Shown: positions 29,601 through 40,275 of the stretch, in pieces
Numbering within the stretch: the first letter of the stretch is position 1
Layout of the letters: each line of letters starts with the position of its first letter
DNA from: Oryzias latipes
Lineage: Eukaryota; Chordata; Actinopteri; Beloniformes; Adrianichthyidae
Assembly: GCF_002234675.1 (NCBI RefSeq)
Contig: NC_019872.2
Location: 7,766,950 to 7,830,949 of the forward strand
Length of the DNA: 64,000 nucleotides
Direction of reading: 5' to 3'
Made by a program: the position numbers and the translations under genes
The notes under the pieces: model-generated
Databases searched by the model: none
What the model was told of the DNA's origin: nothing
What the model saw: only the letters and a program-made list of their open reading frames with translations

Positions 29601-32027
29601 AAACACAGAGATTTGATCCGTTCTATACTGTGTTAAAAAACGGCAATGATAGCTCTCAAGCTCTCAAGCAAGAACATCAACTTCAGACGAAAGGTGAGCA
29701 CGTGCTGAAAATATGCCATGTGCGTTTCGGTAATACACTAATATGAGACAATACTGTGTTTCTGACGTTGAGTATGACTAAATATCTGTGTCATGAACAG
29801 TCAAGTTAAACCCACCAACCAATGTCACGGTCAAATATGGATCCGACCAAAACCTGTGGTTCTACTGGAACCAGACTTACAAAAACTGTATGGAGAGTGA
29901 GGTCCGCCACAGAAAAAAACAAATGAAGTGGGAGGTAGGTTCTTTTTTGCTTTTGTTTTTAAATCAATTTTTTCATGTTTCTGTCTTGCTGTTGTTTTCT
30001 TTTTCCAATCATCCTGTCATTTAAAGCCTTCTTTTTTCTTCAGCACTCCAAGGTTTTCAGGGACCAGTCTTATTGTATCAACCTGCCGGCAAGCAACTCC
30101 AGATATGAGTTGCAGGTGAGGATCAAACTGGATAACGCATGTGGAGGCGGCCCTGACTACTGGAGTGAATGGAGTGAGCCCGCCATCTGGGGCTCTAACA
30201 ACAGCACGGGTAGGACTCCTAAATGTACTGGAACAGTGTTCTCCACACAGCACACATGAAAAGGCTCTGTTTGCTTTTGTTACAAGCCCTTTAACTAGTT
30301 TACTCATACGTGAGTTCAATGAATTGTCCAATGAAAAAATACTTATGATTGCCCTGCTGAGATCAAATTAGTTTTTTTTTACACGTTTTATGCAATTTAG
30401 TTTCTCTTTTTTCAGGTGCTACTCCCATTACATTTATTCTGAAAAAAATGCAACACAGCTGATATGATTTATATTTCAGCTGTGTCAGCTGTGTGATCAT
30501 GAATTGTGACAAAAACCATCATTTAATGGCATATGTTATTCATACGAGTTGGCCACATTTATTACGTGTGGCTGAAATGCACATTGCTGCCCCGCATGAA
30601 TTTTAGCCCTAACCATAATCCTAACCCTAACCACCCCCTAATTCTGTGCGAATTGTCACATCCTTTAAAAGTTGGTATTTAAGGATTTAAAAAAAAACAT
30701 TTCAAGCTTAAAAAACACAAATGACAAATCAATTGCATATTTCTTGATTGATCAGACATATTTCTCACTTTTTATGCCATTACTTTCTCATTTTTCAGGT
30801 GCTACTCTCATTGCATGAAAATGCAGTACAGCTGATATTATTTATTTTTGCACAAAATACACATTTTTGAACATAAACTACCACAAAAAGTGCTAATTTG
30901 ACCATTCGTTTACAACCTCTCTACTAAATAACTTCGAAAACATATCAAATAAGTGTTTTCTTAATTAATGTACACATTCTGTCAGAAAAGACTCACTGAC
31001 CAAGTGTATTTCTTTCATTTATTTTCTCAGACTCAAATGTTATGGGTGGCTCAATGTCTGTGTGGTCAGTCATCTGGTCAGTGATGGGGGCTGTTGTTCT
31101 TATTCTACTGGTCATGATGTTGCTGCACCACGAAAGGTGAGGGCGAATATATTTAATCTCTTTTTTTAAAAATCCATTTTGCATTGCTTTTGTGTTCTTT
31201 CCTTTGATCATTTTGATCATGTGTGCTAAAGTATCATATCTCCCTCTCACACACATGTAGTCTGACTTGCCAGAAATATTTTTACTGCTCAATAGCTAAA
31301 GTTTCCTGCCTTTATTTAGATTACAGTTAGCATTTTTATTCACATTGTTTTAGTCCAAACTGATGGGAAGAAGAGACACTGTAATTCAGTTTGGCAGCTG
31401 GGGAGTAAAAGTTATCTTTGAAGTGTTTGAAGAACATGTTTACCTTCATCATCTCAGGCTCAGAGTCATCCTCATCCCTGTGGTTCCTAAGCCGTCTCTG
31501 GTCACCCATGATATTGAGGTTAGTAACTCTTCTGAAATGTGGCAAAGGTCTCACATGAAATCTGTGCGTATAGCTTAGAAAATTGCTAAATGTATACAAT
31601 CTGCAAACTTAAAGTTTTTTTTATTACAATTTTTAAAGCTTCAACCATAAATAACTAAAGAATTCCTTAACAAAGAAAGCACCAGAAAAGGGAAAATCCT
31701 GTTAGTCAATGAGCAAATGTGGCAAATGTGCAGATTATCTGATGTGATAACATTTGGCATTTGTGCTTCTTTCTGAAGGACTGGTTTCAGTTTTCCAAAA
31801 ACCTTAAAGAGGGCTTTAAAGCGAACTACAATGAGCGGGCCTGCCCGGTGCGTGAGTACATCTATGTGTCCCAGTCTGACAGTGACAGCGTTGACAGCGT
31901 TGACAGCGTGAGCCTCTCAGTCAGTACCGATCAGACCGACTGCTCCGTCTTCATGGCTGTGGATGAACCAAAGGACTCATCAAACCCCCTGTCCTCCTCC
32001 ACCATCTCATCTGAAGAGAAGCCATAG
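26685..32027 (+). CDS. il2rg: Common cytokine receptor gamma chain (IL-2 receptor gamma)
   Basis: Shared signalling subunit for IL-2, IL-4, IL-7, IL-9, IL-15 and IL-21-type receptors on lymphocytes; in mammals it binds JAK3. Exons: 26685-26748, 28804-28888, 29518-29693, 29801-29934, 30044-30209, 31031-31136, 31458-31518, 31779-32027; all phases join to 346 aa. In order: signal peptide (MLALLLMLFSLNGCLL), first fibronectin-like domain with the cytokine-receptor cysteines (DCLVVNLKYVSCSW, then LECAEYL and GC), second domain ending in the class-I signature WSEWS, a stalk, one transmembrane helix in exon 6 (VIWSVMGAVVLILLVMMLL), then a proline-rich Box1-like PVVPKP in exon 7. The last exon holds the rest of the tail, with a DSVDSVDSV repeat not expected from the mammalian protein. 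Start chosen because it opens the signal peptide directly. Divergent from slc9a6 with about 2 kb between starts. Confidence 0.92.
30533..30780 (+). repeat. Local duplicated segment, copy 1, in il2rg intron 5
   Basis: About 240 bp matching 32227-32465 in the same orientation: TTGGCCACAT..., GAAATGCACA.TGCTGC, the telomere-like AACCATAA.CCTAACCC, GTGCGAATTGTCAC and AAACACAAATGACAAATCAA. Confidence 0.8.
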
Positions 32028-32175
32028 GTTTCTGTTCAAAATTTGAAAGCAATCAAGGTTGATTTTAGTAATCCCCTAAAAAGGCTGACATGGGTGTAAA
32101 AATACAGGTTTAATGCAATAATGAAAAGATTGCTGGATGATTTATGGGCAAAATAAAAGACCGGCAATTTCAAAA
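32028..32175 (+). other. Proximal 3' UTR of il2rg with AATAAA
   Basis: After the stop codon the first AATAAA is at 32152-32157. Later signals exist near 32739 and 33358, so a longer UTR is possible. Confidence 0.45.
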
Positions 32176-32226
32176 AGGAGACCAGTCATCATTTCACAGT
32201 TAATCCAGTTTGTTTTAAATGGCCGA

Positions 32227-32368
32227 TGTTATTCACTTGTGTTGGCCACATGGCCGAAATGCACACTGCTGCAGTGCCCGCATGTATTTTAACCTTAACC
32301 ATAACCCTAACCCCGCCCTAATTCCGTGCGAATAGTCACTTCCTTTAAAATTTCGTGTTCAAGGATTT

Positions 32369-32404
<36 letters not shown>

Positions 32405-32465
32405 TTAAAAACACAAATGACAAATCAATGGCATATTTCTTTATTGATCAGGCATATTTTTTGAT
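32227..32465 (+). repeat. Local duplicated segment, copy 2, just 3' of il2rg
   Basis: Second copy of the il2rg intron 5 segment, with a TA microsatellite (about 32372-32400) added in its middle. Confidence 0.8.
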
Positions 32466-33747
32466 TAAAAAAACGACAAAAGAAAAACATCTAATTGAAA
32501 CTCAATTTTTTACTTTACTTGAAAAATAGCAAATAATCAGTGTCAGGTTTGTATTTGTACTTTTATTTTGTAATTTTTCTGTTTTATAAATGTGTGGAAG
32601 TCTTACATTGCAATATATCCGCAGGTAAAACGTGACAGATTTTAATACCACCGTCCTAAAAGAGCAGTGTCTGATCCTCAAGCTTTTATGCAGTTCGGAT
32701 GGAATAGTGGAGGGAAGTTAAGTCAAATGTGCCAAATAAAAGCTTTTACTCTCTATAGCTGCAGTTAAACATAAAAAAAGCAATGCCCTCTTTATTATTA
32801 TGAATGCGCCCTAGATAATGTTTATCTTTTTTTACAGTCGTCAATATAAAAAAAAATCTCTTCTTTTGGATGAAAAATAACTATTTTACATGTATTAAAT
32901 CTGTTTTTTCATGTAAGTATTTTTCTAGTAAAATATCTTTACAATTTATATGAATGTCATTATGTTTCTAATTCAGTCTTCTATGTAAACTATGAGTATC
33001 AATATTACAATATTTCGCTGACAATTTAGTTGAAATTGATATGCAAGTTACGCGGTTTTAACGAGAATGTGTCAACCAAACATGTTAAAGTTTATCATCA
33101 TGTCAGCTTTAAGCAAACAGGGAATGAATGTAAGTAATCAATGGGCAAAAGTCGAATGTGTAATGTAGATTTACTTCATCTTGTATCATTGTTTGAGGTT
33201 TTTCATGTTGAAAATTTAACATAATTGCTCTGAAAAATACTTGTCTTACCTTTATTTTAAAATGACTAAGTTCATTACTAATCACACACGTAAACATACA
33301 GTATATGCCATTAAAATGTTGCTTTTTATTTGTATGATTGCCTTTCATTTTGGTTTTTAATAAAAATGTTTATCAGCTACCTGTAGAGTTTTTTTTCCCA
33401 CGTTACCTAACTTCAAGTGTCTCTCCACTTAGCAAAAAGTAGTACAGTTGAAGTTTATTTTATCAAGTATACTTGAGTATAAGTATAGTGTAAGCATAGC
33501 AAGTCTATTGTACAGTAGACCATGTGTACGAGTAGAATAGGATTTATACTAACTGAATACTCCTGACTAAATTTGGAACATTTTAGGTTTACAGCATACA
33601 GATAGTATAAAAAGTAAAATTCAACTATACCACCTCACTTTTAGCACTGACTAAGAATACTTTTAGTACATTTACATTTTGCTAGGAGTCTGTTGTCATT
33701 TTTGGACCAAATGATTTAAAATGTTAGGATTTTTATTATAGTACTTT
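32466..33747. other. Interval after il2rg, nothing recognised
   Basis: AT-rich, with candidate distal AATAAA signals near 32739 and 33358 that could belong to a longer il2rg 3' UTR. A SINE follows. Confidence 0.4.
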
Positions 33748-33762
33748 GTTATCTCTTGGACA

Positions 33763-33986
33763 GGAGCCGGTTGCTCGTGCTGGTTTGCGGCGCCTTCCAT
33801 CCGTGGAACCAGGGTTCGAATCCGGGCTGCTCCCTGTTCCCTTCTCTACCTCTGTGCCGGTCCCGAGCCCGGTTGCTTTGAGAAGGTTGCATCAGGAAGG
33901 GCATCCGGCGTAAAACATTGCCAAGTTTACCATGCGACTTGTTCGCTGTGGCAACCCCTGATGGGAAAAAGCTGAAAGTGGAAGAA
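33763..33986 (+). mobile_element. SINE with B-box GGTTCGAATCC
   Basis: 224 bp with a B box GGTTCGAATCC, a GGAAGGGCATCCGGCG core and a CTGTGGCAACCCCTGATGGG tail common in fish SINEs. It carries perfect 15-bp duplications GTTATCTCTTGGACA at 33748-33762 and 33987-34001. Confidence 0.87.
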
Positions 33987-34090
33987 GTTATCTCTTGGAC
34001 AAATCCTAAAATTGAATTGACTTTCATTATTTATTCCACTCCGAGGAAGTATCATGTTTTTTCCTCTGTACATGTTTACATTTACATTAA

Positions 34091-34693
34091 GTCCCCCCAC
34101 TCCAGTCCTCTTTTGATCTATTGTAAAAGGGTTCCCAGGGGTCTTTTAGTTACGATTTTGCCATTTTCAGGCAAAAAAAATAAAATAAAAATAACATTGT
34201 TATTTTTTCAGGACAGATTTTCTGTAGAGCGGTAGAACTAAATTTTGAAATTTGCCTCTGAGTTGTTGGCGGGACTTTTGGCACGGAGAAAAGCTTCCCT
34301 GACTTCCCATCATCCCTTTGTTTACACGCTGTCCCACTAGTTTACAGCCCGTCAAAACCTCAGCATAAAATTACCATGGCGAATAAAAAAGGCTAGCAAT
34401 ATCGCAGCCATCCAATTGTACATTTTGGGCCAAATGCCAGCTCAGACGAAGAAAACAAAGCCGTAAATAGATCTAGTCGTCTATAAGTGAATGCATCGAA
34501 ATCGGGCGGAGAGAGCTTGTGGCCCACCAACTGTAGCATGTACATCACAGCTACAGGCTTTTTTTTGTCTGCTCTTGATTCACAGCGATTTGATTAAAGA
34601 AATACTCAGCAATGTAATTTTGAACTTCATTTTCTTTACATGTGTCATTCATAACGAGAAAAAACGCCACAAGAACATGGAAAAAAGACTGAG
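34091..34693 (+). mobile_element. MITE, copy 3, upstream of snx12
   Basis: Begins GTCCCCCCACTCCAGTCC, with family interior (TTGAGTTG-type block, GATGCCAGCTCAGACGA equivalent, TGCTCTTGATTCACAGCG). The right terminus is lost. It ends about 280 bp before the snx12 start codon. Confidence 0.75.
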
Positions 34694-34975
34694 GTATAGG
34701 CCAGGTATAGGCCATTGCAGTTACAGCAGCATCCGCTAGGGGGAGTGCAGAGCCCCGCATAACACGGAACTGAAGTCTTCGCAATTTCCTCACAGAAGAA
34801 GGGTAGGGCGCAGGGCGGCTGGCCCCCAACAAGAAGAGCGCTACTTGGCCGACCCTACCGATCTGCTTTAGTCATCAATTGAGGCCTTCAGATGAGATTT
34901 AAGACGTATGCGTGTTTTTAAGTTGGTTTTTACGCTAATACTTTACTGGCCATCTAAAAATTACAGCCCGACAAA
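34694..34975 (+). promoter_or_regulatory. snx12 5' flank and 5' UTR
   Basis: A more GC-rich stretch (about 34733-34860, including GGGTAGGGCGCAGGGCGGC) between the broken end of MITE copy 3 and the snx12 start. The promoter location is inferred from position and composition only. Confidence 0.4.
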
Positions 34976-37900
34976 ATGACAGATCCTGTAGTAGCCGACA
35001 CTCGCCGGTTGAATTCTAAGCCCCAGGATCTGACGGATGCTTACGGTCCCCCGAGCAATTTTCTGGAAATAGATGTCTACGATCCCCAGATCGTTGGAGT
35101 GGGAAGAAACCGTTACACTACTTATGAAGTTCGAATGAGGGTAGGTTTAAAACGTCTTACCCGAAAGGGGAATTAGCTAAGCGTGCTAAGCTAACTGATA
35201 ATTACAATGTTTTTGCTGAGCTGTTAGCATGTCAAGGCGGAAGGCTAAAGTCGGCACAAGAACGGGACTGTGATGTGAACGGTAGCCGCCTAGAGTCGCT
35301 TCAGAGGCCGCAGAAGTAGGACTGGACACGCGGGGATTAAGGACGGCCTAGTTTTTGGTTTGCTAGCTGTGCTATTTTTGGCAGAAGTTTCATGAACGTC
35401 TGTGTTGGACGAAAAAACGTGTTTTAAACATACTTATGCTCAACTAAATACACTTTTACTTGTTTTAAATTCACCGCTGTGGATAACATACAAAATTGAT
35501 AAATAAAGTCAGAGAAGACAGCACAAGTCGTCCAATAAAAACTGGCCATTTTTTATTCCAGCAACTTTTGATAACTATCCTTAATAGAAATAGTTGGCTA
35601 TAGGCTATGTATTCTTTCTTTCAACAAATGGGTAACTGAAATAACTTAAACCTTTTTTAAGGGCAATATTTCGTCCTAATTTCTTTTTTTTTTCCTTTGG
35701 TATTTTCCTTTTTAGTCGCACAAATGTCCTGTAGTTTATTGGCTATCCACATCAGTGCTAGTTGCTGATTTATTCCCCTTAAACTGTTCAGCTTGTAACA
35801 AGGAGATGCTTAAAATCGCCAACATGGCACATTCCTAAGACATTTTCAGGAAGCAGACACAGGATAGACATGGTCATTACAAAACCGCCATTCTCTAAAA
35901 AAGTGTTGTCAGCAACGTTTCTCAACTTTATTATCAACAAACTGTGGCTTGTAGAATTACACTGCAACAACTGTTGATTCAGTATTTCACGTTTGGGTCT
36001 GCTGGGAACGTTTAAGCATTTTCAAGATCATGTTGGATCAAAACTATTGACTGTAGAGAAATGCCAGCCTTGTTTGAATAGGAAATAAAAATGTTTTACA
36101 TTTAGGTTTTGTGAAATTTACAGCAAACAATTACGAGACATAACAGCTCAAAATGTCCCTCAGTCTGTTACTACAAAGAAAAAGTTCATTGTTGTCTGCT
36201 CAAACCAGAATCTGTGTCCCTAACACAATCAAATATGGCGGAGTGGTACCTCAGCTCTGAATAAGTTTGTCGAACAGCAACTTTTAATGCATTATTTGGA
36301 AGAACATAACATATATTTTTTTAGTTTAGCCACTACTTTCCCCATTTTCCCTTCCAAATGTAACAAAAATAACTCCAGATTCTGTAACTATTATAAAAGT
36401 ATTTGTATAGTTTTAAAGTCCCACTCTAATCGTCTTTTGATTTAATTTAAAAGCGTTCCCAGTGTTTTTTTTTTAATTATGATTATGCCATTTTTTTAAA
36501 GCAATTCATTTCATTCATTCATTCATGAATGATGAAAAAAAAGGATGAATTTTTTAAAGCAAAAATCAAAAAGCCTGTCATTTTCTAGGACTTTTTTTTT
36601 TTCTGCAGAGTGGCAGTAGTTTAAGAAATTTGCCTCAGAGTTGTCTGTTGGTGCGGCGTGAGCCCGCTCCTTTCCCATCAGCCATCTGTTTACTGGTTTC
36701 CTGCTGGCTTACAGCCCCTCACACCCCAAACCTAACATTATCAGTGCACAAAAATTGCTGTAGCTGTCCAGCCGTACAGTTTTGAGCCTGATGCCAGTTC
36801 GGACGATGAAAATAAAGATGGATGGATATAGTTGTCTGCAAGTGGACACATTGGAATCAAGCAGAACAGGGAGTTTGTGGCTGTCTGTAATAGCTTCTGT
36901 ATCACAGCTTCAAGCTTTTTCCAACTGTGTTTTTTTTTTGTCTGATCCTTCTTCTGGACAATTTGAATGTAGAAATACTCAGAAATGCAGTTTTATGCTT
37001 TTATTTGTGTTTACATATATATATATATATATTTTTATTTTTTTTCCATCATGGGAAAAATGCCACAAGGACACCAAAAACTAAATTTTAATCGAAGTGG
37101 GTCTTTCATGAAACATTGTTTATAGCTGAGGTTGGCACCTATGACTAATTGCTTTTCCGCTATTTCTTAAAATTCTGTGAATTTCCAATCAACTGTTAGA
37201 ATAATAAACACAGCAGCATCACAAATAAATGTACAGGATGGTATGTTTGGCCTTACATGTGTTTTGCAAATGGTTACAAGTAAACTTTTGTCTGTTCTGA
37301 CAGTAACTTTCACCATCACTTTAACTGGTAAGCCAGTGACTTTTAACCAGAGAAATCGTCTCATTTTTCTTTTTTCTATGTAGACAAACCTTCCCATTTT
37401 CAAATTGAAGGATTCGTGTGTGAGGAGAAGATACAGCGACTTTGAATGGTTAAAGAATGAGCTGGAGAGAGACAGTAAGGTGAGTGGCCAACAATAACAC
37501 GATTCAGGCTAATAATTGAAGGAGGCCGACCTAATCGAGTAATTACAGTGACTGAGTGGACACACATCTACAAAACATTAACTTGCCTAAAGTAATACTT
37601 GCATTGCGAGGTTTGAACGGTTCTTTGTTTAGAGAATAAAAACGTATCTGTGGCGTCCTTTGTCACGACAGCTTTCCATCTAAATGTGGAGAAATGTTAG
37701 TCGATAAAGTGTCTGTCGTATGGATGCAGCTGCTCTTTTTTCTTTTTTTTTTCTTTTGTTCATATAAACTTGTCTTGCGTTTAGATTGTGGTACCACCCC
37801 TGCCGGGGAAAGCACTAAAAAGACAGTTGCCGTTCCGCGGCGATGAGGGCCTTTTTGAGGAGTCTTTCATCGAGGAGCGGCGAGTGGGCCTGGAGCAGTT

Positions 37901-39904
37901 CATCAACAGGTTGTTCAATAAAACAAACTGACCACTGACTGTCCTTTAGCTGGCGATTTGATTTACAAATCAAGATCGATCAATTTATCAAACCATTATT
38001 CTCTCCATTTAATATATATAATGTTTGTCTTTTATTAAATGTATGAAACTTAAAATATTATTTATATAAACACCATCATTTATACCTTTATTTACAACAG
38101 GAGATCAGAATAAAAAAAATCATAATGGATAAAATCGCAAACATTTTTAAAGATGAGAAATGGTTATTTATCACTTTAAACAAAAGTTTTTTATGCCAAA
38201 TTCCTAGTTTACTTCAGCAACAAACAAAACATAGACATCTCTGTCACTTTGCATCATTTTACAGCACATCTAGAAAATATTTTGCAGTCTTTCCATCCTC
38301 AAAGTTTTGCTGACTGCAGACATACCAGATATATGATAAGCTAGTGAATGAAGACACAGCAGCACCTAAATAAAACAACTGTAACAACTACATCCACAGT
38401 CCTTTAATCTAAACGGACAACACTGTTTCCAACAGACACGTTTTAGTGGAAATACTAAAAAAAAACACGTTTTTGAAGATTTGCATCAGTGCGACTTCTC
38501 TGCCATGATTGCAGGCAGTCATATGAGGTCACATAATTAAACAGGATATTTTCAGAAGTTTCTTTTCATATTCTGTATATGTTTTGTTTAAATTATAGAC
38601 TACATTTAAACAAAATGTTTTTTTTCCCAGAACTTATTTCAGCAAACTGTATTTTTCAAGTAACAACAGTTCCAAAAGATAGTGGGAGGAAGAAAAAAAA
38701 CATTTTTTACTCCCACCCCTTATACATGCACAGAGGACTATGACATATTGTAGCTGGTGGCTTATTTACATTTAAAGTTGATTCATTTAATATCACTTCT
38801 ATCTTTTAATGTGCATTATTCCTTTAATAACAATGAGCATCAGAATAATCCACATCAAAACTGTCTAATTTCACAAATTAAAATTACTAATAGTCTTTAT
38901 AGTCTCATTTTCAGGGTCTTTATTTTTTTATTTGTGAAAAACACTTTGATAGCTTGACTTGAAGGAGTTTAAACCTTTACTAGTAGGATAATTTGTTTTG
39001 TTTATATACTCAAAATACAACATTATTTTAGAATTTCAGAGCGATTAGATTGCCTGGAGTGTATTTTTACTGTACTATATTTACAAAAAAATGCAAATCA
39101 GCCAATCTTGAACTCCGCAAATAACTGCTTAATTTTGAAGGAACAGATCCTAGAAATCCGAGTTCTCGTAGACTTGTAACAACGCTAGTTAAAAATGTGA
39201 ACTTTGAATCAAGTTGTTGTCGGAAAAATGCCTTTAAAGTAGGTCTGCCCAAAATATCGCAAATTTATCGTTATCGCGATATCAAGCTGTGCAGTATGCA
39301 TATAGCAAAAGACGGCGAAAATTGCAATAAATAGTTACCTTAAATGTGCTAAAACAATCTTATGCCAGCTTGAAGTATTTAACGAATCAAATAAATCTCT
39401 TAATGCATTTGACCCTCAAAATGTCCACCAATGGGATGGAGCTGTTTCATGTCACATTTTCGCCTCCTATGTAGACCAGGGTTAACTGTTATTTAATTTA
39501 AGCTGTAGCAGTAAAATAGTAATTATGTTTTTGGTTGTTTTGCTATTTATCCATGTATCGCAAGTTATGTCATCATCGCAATATTGATCACTAATATCGT
39601 GAGTTTTCCTCATATCGTGCAGCCCTACTTTAAAGTGAATTATTATAGTTCAATTGAATAAGGCAAGTTTAAAAATGCAAAAGTGTGTTTTGTTTGGAGA
39701 GTTTTCCTAAGTCTTGTGTACAGAGTTTCATCCAATCCTCTGGAAAGCACCAAACCCTGGTAGATTGTTGTGTTTTATAATTCTACCGTCTGTTTCTGCA
39801 GAATTGCAGGTCACCCCTTGGCCCAGAACGAGCGCTGTCTTCACATGTTTCTTCAAGAGGAGGCCATCGACCGCAACTACATTCCTGGAAAAGTACGGCA
39901 TTAG
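34976..39904 (+). CDS. snx12: Sorting nexin 12, PX-domain protein
   Basis: Small sorting nexin that binds phosphatidylinositol 3-phosphate on early endosomes and acts in endosomal cargo sorting. Exons: 34976-35140, 37384-37479, 37785-37909, 39802-39904, giving 162 aa, the usual SNX12/SNX3 length. The N-terminus [19 protein letters not shown] and the C-terminus ending NYIPGKVRH distinguish it from SNX3, whose terminus differs. The PX domain shows [10 protein letters not shown] (phosphoinositide-binding arginine and tyrosine), the proline loop [15 protein letters not shown], and [14 protein letters not shown]. Exon 3 ends at AACAG/GTTGTT, a weak donor, but the reading frame and the conserved [12 protein letters not shown] junction support it. 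The coding sequence consists almost entirely of the PX domain. Confidence 0.96.
36414..37107 (+). mobile_element. MITE, copy 4, in snx12 intron 1
   Basis: Termini TAAAGTCCCACTCTAATC and AATCGAAGTGGGTCTTT pair as inverted repeats. Family interior throughout, with a short TA microsatellite at 37014-37032. Confidence 0.8.
39240..39627. mobile_element. hAT-type MITE in snx12 intron 3
   Basis: Same family as the element at 14.8 kb (CGTTATCGCGATATCAAGCT and AGACGGCGAAAATTGCAAT in common). Flanked by 8-bp duplications CTTTAAAG (39232-39239, 39628-39635). Confidence 0.88.
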
Positions 39905-40275
39905 GGTTACTGGGAGATGTGGGGGGGGGTTGAACTGTGGGGGTTTAGACTGGACTGCTCCTGGCTTTTCTCCTCCTTCACGACTTGTTTCAGTCCGTCT
40001 TTCTCTTTCTCTCACAGTCGTATGTCTTATCATGGAGTTAGAGTATTTAATGAAAAGGTTGACTGTTTCTGACAACTCTGTGACTCCTGTGCATTTGTTT
40101 TATAAGTGTACAGTAAGAAAAGCAGACCTCAGTAGTGGCAGAAAGTCTTGAATACTTTGCTCTCTATCAGAACCTTCAAGAATGAGATAATGTATGATAA
40201 AGTCAGCGTCCCCAATGAATGTCATAAGTTTATGATTGTAATATAATGTGAATAAAGTATAACTGTGTGCAGAGG
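39905..40275 (+). other. 3' UTR of snx12
   Basis: AATAAA at 40251-40256 is followed by GT-rich sequence (AACTGTGTGCAGAGG), as expected for a cleavage site about 20 bp later. This is the first AATAAA found after the stop. Confidence 0.5.

Noticed and set aside
30605-30650. Interstitial telomere repeat
   Set aside because: Only a few imperfect CCCTAA units, shared with the second local copy; not a true telomeric array.
33815-33825. tRNA gene at the GGTTCGAATCC box
   Set aside because: It is the B box of a SINE with 15-bp target duplications; no cloverleaf can be completed.
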